Shown here piece after piece: positions 56,060 through 64,000 of a stretch of 64,000 bases of DNA. The stretch is taken from contig CM042092.1 in the NCBI GenBank assembly GCA_023512835.1, positions 49,438,900-49,502,899 of the forward strand. The letters are read 5' to 3'. Position numbers and translations under genes: made by a program. Position 1 is the first letter of the stretch. Every line of letters starts with the position of its first letter. Under the pieces are notes generated by a model that made no database searches, was not told the origin of the DNA, and saw nothing but the letters and a program-made list of their open reading frames with translations. The stretch is from Taxillus chinensis. Taxonomy: Eukaryota; Streptophyta; Magnoliopsida; Santalales; Loranthaceae.

Positions 56060-58409
56060 TTACCCCTGGTTTGGCACACTGTAATAGTAGATGACATTGG
56101 CCACCATTCGTCGCACCTGAGCCACAAAGTCAACCGACGTCTCGCCGCGCACTTCCCAAGTTTCCTTCCCTTGTAGAATAGCCATCATGTAGTAGCAAGC
56201 AAAGATCCCCACGACTGAATTGGTCGAGCTGTTGGGGAATTGCATTTCGTTGTAGTGAATAAGAGGGAGCTTGTCCGCCAACAGGCCTTCTTTGATCATC
56301 GCCACTTTGATTCGTTTGATGAACCCATGCACTACCTATCTTTTCCGTCGGCAAACCCTTCGCCTTGGCTTGGATCATATAGCACGGGATGTCCTACATC
56401 CAGATTCAAATGGACCAATACATAGTGGTGGTCAATGTGCACCGGAATCAGCACCTCATGCATACCATGCCAAGGGCGGTGCCCTTCATTCTCACCATTG
56501 ATGCGTTGGCGCCACACCTCGTCGGACAAGGGTTGATTGAATATCTCGCACAGCATGATGGAAGTGAATTGAACTAAGGGGTAGTTATGAGGCTCGGCCT
56601 CCACTACATAGCGCATGGTCTACCAGAAGAGGTCCATCTCTTCGGAGTAGAGATATTCATTCTCCGAGATCCTCTTTAGGCCAAAAGGGGTGAAGATATC
56701 ATTATCCCGTGTAAAGCGAGCCCTCCGAACCGTGGAATTGATGAACTCTTCCAAATCTTTGCGGCTCTCGTCGGATGATAAGGTTGGATTAATGATTAAA
56801 TGGATAGGAGGGCCAAAAAGGTCTTCAGGTTCAGCAGGCATGTATGTACCCCAAGAGACAGGATGTATAACAGGCACAAGAGCCTGAGAAAATGCAGGAT
56901 CAGTAAAAGGCTAGAAGGGTGAATACCCTTCTGCTGGCTCTGTCTCCTCTTGAGGCTGAAAGGTTGAATACCCTGTTGCTGGCTCTGCCTCCTCTGGGTG
57001 ATAGTAGGATGGCCTAGCTGAAGATTCTGGTTGAGGTGGATCCGCTTGGGCTGGATAAGAAACTTCAGGGGATGGAGAGGGTTCTTCATCAGATATCTCC
57101 ACTAGAGGAGAACGTTTTGATGCTTTCCTCTTGCTCAAGGCCTTCCAGATTTTGCCTAGGAGGCCTTTGACTTCTTTGTTGTCCTTCCTTAGGGCTTCCA
57201 CCTCGCCTAGGTTCCGGCATTTGCCTCCCTGAGCTTCTTTGTGTTTCTTGCCTCCAAGCTTCGGTAGATGCGGCGGGTGGAGCTTGGGGCTTCCCATGCT
57301 CTAGGAGATGCATGAGCAGCTACGTCTGGGGCCTCCCATGCTCTGGTTCTAGGTTGTGAAGTAGCTTGTTGGTCTCCAGAGATGAGGGCCATTAATTCTT
57401 CAAATTGGGCACTAGTGATGTGCTTATTAGTGACTGCCCAATTGATGACCTCCACTTCGCTCACCACCTGCCCACGAATGCCTTGAAAGAAATTTAAAAT
57501 ATCTTCTTTGTGTACATTGAACCGCATGTACATGGCGGTGAGTCCGTATAGAGTTTGCTTCCTTTGATCCAAATGAGGGAGAGGTCTCCCTTGCAAAGTC
57601 GGTGGATCGCTCCACATGAACACGTGCCTGGCGGGCTGTGATGGAGGAGGAACATTGGTTGCCCAATGACCTCCTGGTCCGATCCCCAAACCCCCTTCAG
57701 CGTGCAATACTCTTAACACCCAGTGAGAAGGAAAAGTGATGCTATCTATGGAGGAAAAATGCAAAGCAGGCATGCTTTGAAATATTAAACACAAAAGTCT
57801 GCCATTTATCTGCTTTGATGAGTTTTTCTTCCACCATTTAAAAATGGTAGTGGCCTAATCCACATTTAGCATATGATCAATGCTATACATGAACTCCAGG
57901 TGTAGCTCGGGCACCTATCTATCCCCTGTCCGAATCAATAAGCATTTCCCTACCAGGTATGCTAGGCATCTAAATTTTCCAACAAAACCATTCTTGGTAT
58001 ACTGCCTCCGACTTTGAAATTTTCTAGCATAGTTGCATGCGGTACCAAATTCTCCTAGGCTTAGTTGAGGGAAGCTATCCTTGGGTGCGGGGAGGTTAAA
58101 GCAATGTCTAATAATTTCGGGGGGTAATTCGACATAAACCCCTTGCCCAACCCCTATCGGATTCATCCTCACTCGCAAAGGCAGTTGCATAAAATTCTTG
58201 TAAGGCGAGTAGGAAATAGCTGGCTGGGCGATACTAACCTTTGTAATCCCAGATTTTGAATTTTAAGAGCCACCTCTCTAGCCCGACCCAGCTATGAAGT
58301 CTCCAAAGCCGCATATCAAGAGCATGCCCCAAGAGTATCTCCTCCTCGGGTTGTTATCAGCACTAGGTGAGTGCACCTCCTCTTGGCCGGTCCTCCTTGT
58401 GCGCACCAT
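56060..58409 (-). pseudogene. AthD extra ORF: plant-transposon-type domain plus Ulp1-like domain
   Basis: Start MVRTRRTGQEEV at 58409. N-terminal block 58190-57915 with ARKFQSRRQYTKNGFVGKFR and LAYLVGKCLL matches AthA. Then HFVMW-type and VVSEVEVINWAVTNKHITSA (57700-57400), a linker with VKGLLGKIWKALSKRKASKR, Pro/Glu/Tyr-rich repeats (YHPEEAEPATGYSTFQPQEE), and Ulp1-like C-terminus (56616-56060): HHYVLVHLN (His), VLYDPSQ (Asp), QQLDQFS then Arg in place of the catalytic Cys. Several frameshifts (56332, 56378, 57207). Catalytically dead by the Cys loss even if expressed. Confidence 0.75.
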
Positions 58410-58530
58410 CTTTAGAATGAGAATAAAGAGCAAAGAGCAGAAACGAAGAGCAAGAGAGCAAAAGAGCGAGTTTCTCTAATACTCGGATCCGGAGTGATTT
58501 TGGTGTGGAAGCCTTTGAAGATGGCCTCTC

Positions 58531-58538
58531 TTTATATA
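58531..58538 (-). promoter_or_regulatory. Candidate internal TATA box before AthD extra ORF
   Basis: Minus strand TATATAAA, 122 bases before the start codon at 58409; upstream (58560-59000) lie several CACGTGAATT motifs and two palindromes. Confidence 0.55.
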
Positions 58539-58619
58539 GCGTGCGAGAAGGAAAGATGCTCCAATTGGCGTGATACACGTGCCCCTAAATTTTCAGAGTG
58601 TTTCGACCAAAATAGCCCT

Positions 58620-58648
58620 TGCACGTGAATTGGTTGAATTGGCGTGCA
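58620..58648. repeat. 12-base-arm palindrome, AthD internal promoter
   Basis: Arms TGCACGTGAATT and AATTGGCGTGCA, spacer GGTTG; two arm mismatches. Confidence 0.65.
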
Positions 58649-58862
58649 GGTCGAATTATCCCAAACTTTGGTGGCGGGTCCCCCTTGGTGGCAAGCAATA
58701 GTCCCTTACGCACGTGAATTGTTTGAAGCTTCTAGGAGGGCTAAAATCGGTAGTTTGCATTTTTGAGCCTCCATATGACAGCTAGCAATTCGCGTGCAAG
58801 AGTAAACGTGGTTCACATGGTCTTCATCTACCATTCCAGAAAGTTACTGACTCAAAAGGAGG

Positions 58863-58890
58863 TGCACGTGAATTGGGTAATTCACGTGCA
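58863..58890. repeat. Perfect 12-base-arm palindrome, AthD internal promoter
   Basis: Arms TGCACGTGAATT and AATTCACGTGCA, spacer GGGT; exact reverse complements with two CACGTG cores. Confidence 0.78.
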
Positions 58891-59198
58891 AATTCCCGGT
58901 CAGGCCCCAATGGCCCAAATTTCTCCACTTAGTTGCTTGTGCATTATGGACCATCTTTAAGTCTTGCACGTGAATTGTTTGAGCCCATCTTCAAGCACTT
59001 TTGGGCTTCACTTGCTCCTTACTCCTTGACTTTGACTTTAAAAATAATTCCACAAGTTCGGGACCCAATAATTTGCTCATCTCCAAATGGTTAGTTAAGA
59101 AAGGAACAAAGTCTCTGCACAATGGTTAGCTTACAAAGAAATTTATTGAATAAAATAAATAAAAGAAAATAACATAAAATAAAATATAGCAATAAACA

Positions 59199-59214
59199 TT
59201 GGGTTGCCTCCCAA
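59199..59214 (-). other. Post-integrase hairpin, AthD
   Basis: Minus strand TTGGG-AGGCAA-CCCAA, 40 bases after the integrase stop, as in AthA (3985-4002). Confidence 0.6.
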
Positions 59215-59254
59215 CCGACTTTATTTAAAGTCTTAGCTAGACTTTCGGTTATGA

Positions 59255-59807
59255 TCATGCAATGGTGAAAGAGAGGGAATCAACTATCTCCCTACGAGTT
59301 GAATCAAAGTATGGTTTCGGTCTATTGCCATTCACCCAAAATTTCTTGCCATCTACGACTTGGAGCTCAAAGCTCCCATATGGCTTCTTATCAACTATCA
59401 CAAAAGGTCCCATCCACTTGGACCTTAATTTTCAGGAAATAACCACAACCTTGTGTTAAATAGAAGAACTTTCTGCCCTAAGGTTAAAGGTTCATTGTTG
59501 AGTTGCCTATCATGTCATTTCTTAGTTCTTTCTTTGTAAAATTTAGCACTATCATAAGCATCCAGCCTAAGCTCATCTAACTCAATTAATTGAGTCATCC
59601 TAAGCTCCTTGATCTCTTGTGAGTTAAAATTTAACTTCTTCAGGGCCCAATGAGTCTTGTGTTCTAGTTCCACAGGCAAGTGACATGCCTTACCATATAG
59701 AATACGGTAAGGTGACATCCCAATGGGAGTTTTGTAAGCTGTCCTATATGCCCATAAGGTTTCATCAAGCCTTTGAGACCAATCTTTCCTATTGGCTCCA
59801 ACGGTTT
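59255..59807 (-). pseudogene. AthD integrase, C-terminal part
   Basis: Minus strand. [15 protein letters not shown] near 59800, then [20 protein letters not shown] (~59715), coil-like [20 protein letters not shown], a break near 59515-59440, then RSKWMGPFVIVDKKPYGSFE and VNGNRPKPYF, TGA at 59255-59257. The motif [10 protein letters not shown] is typical of Athila/Tat integrases. The core domain lies beyond the copia insertion. Confidence 0.82.
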
Positions 59808-61023
59808 TGATGGTCCCTTGGAGCCTAAAGGGGGGGGGGTGAATAAGCTCTTATTAAAACTCTTTCCTTTCTCTCAAGACACAAACACTTATCTAGTTAA
59901 GTGATAGAATCCTGAGAAGATAACCGGATAGTGGAAGTATTTTGTTTTATTATCACGAGATGAATACAACAAAATAGAAGCAAGACTCTCTTACACTCTG
60001 TTTACAAATGAACTCACACACTAGCCAATTTCTATCTCCAAAGATGATAAAAGCTCTCTTTTTTTTTTAATGTACAAGTATGAATATTTATACAAAACAT
60101 TCCTAAGAGACAACCTTGGAACTTGTAGTTCGGAATGCGTTCAGCACTAACCATCCCTCGGTGTCTCTCTGCCTTGCTTGCTGCGGATTGTGGAGCTCAA
60201 GATCTTGGATTTGAAGAGTATAAGTGTCTTTGTGAGTTCCCAGATACAATTAAGGTTGTGTCCACATATCCGGATGATCCACGTGTAAGATTCTTCGGGT
60301 TCTCAATAAATTTGTCTTACGTCGGGACACCACGAGTGATAACTTAAATGCGGTTGAGTTGAAGCGGTGTCTTCTTGGTCCGGTGTAATTTTCCTTACTC
60401 CAGTAGCTAATGAAGCTCGGAGCCTTACTCCATGTCGGTGGTTGCTTACTCCGTATCTATTTAGTCTTTGGAATCCTTAGTCCATGTCAGTGCTTCCTTA
60501 CTCCGCATGTAAGTTCCTTACTCCGTATGTAAGTTCCTTACTCCGTATGTAAGTTCCTTACTCCGTATGTAAGTTCCTTACTCCGCATGTAAGTTCCTTA
60601 CTCCGTATGTAAGTTCCTTACTCCAGGCGAGTCTTGAAAAGTACGATAACTTATTCCGTGTCAGCGCTTTCTTACTCGCTAGTTCCTTACTCCGCATGTA
60701 AGTTCCTTACTCCAGGCGAGTAATAAATCCGGATTCCTTACTCCGCGTCTGGTTTCCTTACTCCGCACTTATCCTTTAAGTTCTTAGTCCGTACGAATGT
60801 TCCTTATTCCGTATGTATTTGTTACTTGGTTATTTACCAAGTGTTTGACGACACTCACTCTTGTCCGGATCGGGATTATGTATCGTGTCCTTAGCTTTGC
60901 TCTCACGAGTGCATTTCGGATTAGTAACATATCTTCTGCAATGATCAAATAAACACAAAAGATCTCGAGATCAAATTACATAAGGCTTTATCGGCATTAT
61001 CCAAATTCGGGTTTGATCCAACA
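59808..61023 (-). repeat. CopD 3' LTR, complete (1,216 bp)
   Basis: Minus strand begins TGTTGGATC at 61023 and ends GGGACCATCA at 59808, inserted in AthD integrase (left flank GGTTT at 59803-59807). Polypurine tract lies at 61024-61036. TATA-like minus TATAAATA near 60090. Holds a 20-base tandem array at 60490-60640. Confidence 0.88.
60490..60640 (-). repeat. 20-bp tandem array in CopD LTR
   Basis: About seven units of TCCTTACTCCGTATGTAAGT with TAT/CAT variation. The motif CCTTACTCCG is also scattered over 60395-60810 and in the CopC LTR (24230-24560), but only CopD shows the regular array. Confidence 0.85.
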
Positions 61024-61036
61024 ATCTCCCCCAATT
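61024..61036 (-). other. CopD polypurine tract
   Basis: Minus strand AATTGGGGGAGAT immediately before the LTR start TGTTGG, the usual copia arrangement. Confidence 0.8.
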
Positions 61037-61196
61037 ATGGATATGCCCAAACCCTTTGTAATCGATCTGGTAAGCAATGCAAAAGAATAACATACGAATA
61101 CGCAACCCAACCAATTTCATTAATCGGCAACTAAATCCAATTCAGCCTTAATATAAGTTTTTCACTAAGGTACATAAGGCTTACTATACTTGAAGA
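61037..61196 (-). other. CopD 3' untranslated spacer
   Basis: AT-rich, nothing recognised besides the flanking polypurine tract. Confidence 0.5.
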
Positions 61197-63960
61197 TCAT
61201 AATTGCTTGCCTTCTCTCTTAGCTCCATTGTCTGCTTCATCGTAAAGGTGGAGTGTTGGCTCCACAATCCGATGAGAATCAATGAGAATCATTTGCTTGG
61301 ACTGAATCATGAAGACGACCATCATGAAGTGTGGCGACATGATCCGGTACGGAATGAGGATGGTTGAGAGAGTTTTCCATGGCTTCCTATCCTCAGCGGT
61401 TCCATCGATGAAAGATTGAATTAGCTCCACCTGGGAAGATAGCCCTCATTCCAACATGGCAGAACTTCAAACAAGTGCCCATCTTCGTAGAGAGATGGAA
61501 ACGGCCTCATCTCCATTTTAGCGACTCTCGAGAAGTTGTCAATGTCTTACGTAGTAAAGAGTCCTTTCTCCGAACAAAGAGTCGAATGTCGGCCGGAGAG
61601 AAAGGGTACATTTCAGAAAGACATCTTCTCGCGACAGAAGACGCAACATAAGATTTCATTGCCTTGCGCAAGCTTCCATCCGCATCGAGATGGGTCCAAC
61701 TCCGCATAGGATGGGAGGAAGGTATCGGTGTGGATGAGGAGGATGGAGGAGGAGGCTGGAGGTGCGATAGAGGAGCTTGGTTGAGAGAAGCGGCTTCGTT
61801 TGGGAATTTGAACTCCCTGAAGCACCTGAAGTGGCAGGCCGCTTCTCGGTCCGAGTAGATGGTTGTGGGGGCGAAGGAGTAGACGGATCGGATGACACTC
61901 TCTCCCCCGGTTTGGCGGATCGCCGGGAAGCAACAGGAGGACGAGCCATCATATGCGCCGGATCCGCGAAGGAAGTAGACGGTGAATGGACGGAGGTGGC
62001 GACAAGATCCATTTTCCGCTCCATGGAAATGGAGGAGTCGGTGAGAGCGGAGAGGAGTTGGGCGCCGAGGGCATCAACTTTGGCGACGATGGCGGAATGT
62101 GGGCGCTTTGAGCGTGGGCGTGTCGGTCCAGTGAGCGGAAAGCACGGCGTCGGAGTGGACCGTGCCAAAAGAGGCACGCCCAAGGACTAACTCCGGGCCT
62201 TTGGAGGACTCCCCGCATGAATAGGAGCGAGGAGTGTGGTGGGCGAGAGGAGTCCGCGGGAGTATCAGCAGCAGCAGCAGCATCCAGGAGCATCGGAGGC
62301 ATCCGGAGCATCGGAGGCATCCGGATTGAGGCATCCAGAAGGGGACCCGCTTTGACCAGATAAGTCAACCACGGGAATCGCGGCAGCGGAGAAGAGGGTC
62401 CGGCCTTAGCAGGGGAAGGACTCCGTGCGGCGGGACCGGGCCGGAGGGTGTAGGGAACGACACATCGGGAATGGCGGCCGGCGTAAGAAAGCCTTGGTCC
62501 GGGTTCCGGATGATCATGGTCTCCGGGGATTGGGTATTGCGTGTGTAAAACACCCGGAGATCGGTGTCGGGAATGGAGGAGGTGTGGGCTAGGCTGAAAC
62601 GGAGCCAAGAGGTCCGTTAAGGTGCCGGCGGAGAGATGGTCAAGGTAATCTCGGGGTTGAGGTAGGGGAGGCAAAGGGGCTTCGGAGAAGCGGCCAGGAC
62701 ATCGGCGGTGGCGACAGCAACAATGGTATCAACCGCGGCGGCTATAGCAGATGTGGAGGGAGTGGGGACATCGCGCGAGGGGCCGAGGAAACGACTTTGA
62801 CGCCGCTGCGCCGAGAGGCCCCGTAACCTCGGACGGTTCAGCACGGACGCTTGGCCAGGAGGCCCGTGAGTGGGAGGGCGCGACAACGGACCGAATCCGG
62901 GAGGATCGATGTGCGAAGCCGACCTCGTGGGCTTGGGCGTCGGAGGGGTCACCAACGAGCCGCCTTGTTGTTCGAGGCGGGGAGAATGCGGAGAGCTACG
63001 GTGGGTCGCGCGACGGTCATGTTCCCGTCCGGCGTAAGGTAACGAAGGTAATAAGCCGAGGGAAACGAGACGACATCAAATCAGGCGAAATGGTCCGGAC
63101 GTAGATCTTGGGAAGACAATGCGAGGATGCGCCCGAAGGAATGGTTTTTGGGACCGATCTGCGGCAAACGAAATAAGAACATCCCCCAATCCATCGGAAG
63201 ACCTTCAAAAACGCCGTACATGGCCAAGGAGAAGATCGTACGGAGCGAGTCCAGGCGGATGTGTGAGCCGATAGGCATCGACTTAGAATAGTCGCCATAC
63301 ATCGATAGCGACCCTGGAAGGATTTCACCTTGTATTCCTTCCCCTTGTTCGTCCAACCCATAGAAGCCGCCATTGGATCGGCATCCAGGTCTTGTGGTTC
63401 ACCAAGAGGTAGGTGGGGGAGCAGCGCGGAGAACGGCCGGAGTGATGATGATGGATTCACCGCGGACATAAGAGGTTATGGAATCGGTGGTGCAGCGAAT
63501 CCGTTGGTAATACTCAAGAATGTCATCGATAAGAAGATCGATGGGATTGGAGACCAGGTTGAGTATGTGCGAGGCTTCAAGAAGAGGCGAAGCTGGAAAA
63601 ACCAATCCAGGAGGATCGAAACGACATTCCAATCAACTAGATGGCCGGGATTAACGCCGGAAAGAGAGAGTCGGGTGCCATTCAGATTGGATGGGAAGGA
63701 TAAGAGGAAAGGTGAGGTCTTGACAGTGGAAGGAGCAACGAGAGGTTTAGGGATTTGAAATGAGCAATACTCGTGCTTCGCAAGAATGATCGGAACATAT
63801 AAGACCGAGTCCGCAAATGTCGAGCGGGTCTAGGAATGTGCGAGTGAGATAGGGACCCGCGCGACATGCGATGTCATTAGTCCGGATATCGAGGCATCTC
63901 CGAATGAAACGATGTCGTGGAGACCGCATGACCAAGTAGAGATTACAACTAGTTGCCATC
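61197..63960 (-). pseudogene. CopD 3' internal region: degraded env-position ORF
   Basis: Minus-strand coding remains split over frames. Readable blocks: ILNLVSNPIDLLIDDILEYY and VRGESIIITPAVLRA (63560-63420), SHIRLDSLRTIFSLAMYGVF and WGMFLFRLPQIGPKNHSFGR (63270-63120), Pro/Ser/Arg-rich stretches (62950-61950), and ELIQSFIDGTAEDRKPWKTL near 61430. It lies between pol (outside the window) and the polypurine tract, where SIRE-type copia elements carry an env-like ORF; this identity is inference. GC content is clearly higher than in the rest of the window. A CAG repeat lies at 62262-62283. Confidence 0.45.
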
Positions 63961-64000
63961 CAGAGTAGTGTGTGTGCAACCCGAGATATGCATTTAATGA

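Larger units (their letters stand above)
58539..59198 (-). other. AthD spacer between integrase and extra ORF
   Basis: No ORF. CACGTG-type motifs near 58577, 58622, 58711, 58866, 58884 and 58968; otherwise nothing recognisable. Confidence 0.55.
51469..59807 (-). mobile_element. AthD: Athila-like Ty3/gypsy element
   Basis: Minus strand: integrase end (59807-59255), hairpin, spacer with internal promoter, extra ORF (58409-56060), 3' UTR, LTR. Its 5' half is cut off by the copia LTR at 59808. Probably inserted in OgC gag. Confidence 0.82.

Noticed and set aside
60490..60640. CRISPR-like array
   Set aside because: Units of 20 bases are contiguous without unique spacers, inside a copia LTR of a plant genome.
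61656..62674. Host gene encoding a Pro-rich protein
   Set aside because: Open frames overlap on both strands because of high GC; position upstream of the copia polypurine tract fits element sequence better.

Overview
The window is a stretch of plant nuclear DNA, most likely from a eudicot with a repeat-rich genome, made almost entirely of nested LTR retrotransposons. I found no host gene, tRNA, rRNA or CRISPR array. The evidence is three plant-specific lineages that recur: Ty3/gypsy of the Tat/Ogre type (ORF1 before gag, a second RNase H, an intron between protease and reverse transcriptase), Ty3/gypsy of the Athila type (an extra ORF after integrase), and Ty1/copia of a SIRE/Maximus-like type (initiator-Met tRNA primer site, gag with zinc knuckles). 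Species cannot be named from this.

Layout, left to right. 1-5645: AthA, minus-strand Athila-like element with gag-pol deleted. 5646-6893: minus-strand copia gag (CopC). 6894-23066: OgA, plus-strand Ogre-like element inserted in CopC gag, itself carrying a 1.8 kb solo LTR of another family at 15632-17450. 23067-24748: rest of CopC gag, primer site and LTR. 24749-27312: second copia copy (CopB) joined to that LTR. 27313-31139 and 47204-51468: OgC, minus-strand Ogre-like element split by OgB. 31140-47203: OgB, complete plus-strand Ogre-like insertion with a perfect 5-bp target duplication. 51469-59807: AthD, minus-strand Athila-like element with two tandem LTRs. 59808-64000: CopD, minus-strand copia 3' LTR and 3' internal region.

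Insertion order follows from the nesting: CopC before OgA before the solo LTR; OgC before OgB; AthD before CopD. In the Ogre-like copies the order is LTR, primer site, ORF1, gag-protease with a G-patch motif, a 175-182 bp intron whose donor overlaps the gag-pro stop codon, RT, RNase H, archaeal-type RNase H, integrase, a 3' UTR with an about 38-bp tandem array, a palindrome, polypurine tract and LTR. All coding regions seen are broken by stops, frameshifts or deletions, so autonomous activity is unlikely here.

The most unusual signals are: the in-frame splice arrangement kept in all three Ogre-like copies; a SUMO-protease-like (Ulp1/C48) domain in the extra ORF of both Athila-like elements, preceded by its own TATA box and a set of short palindromes that also occur in the LTR promoters; a promoter module shared between LTRs with unrelated ends; and a compensated RNA hairpin after integrase in the Athila-like elements.
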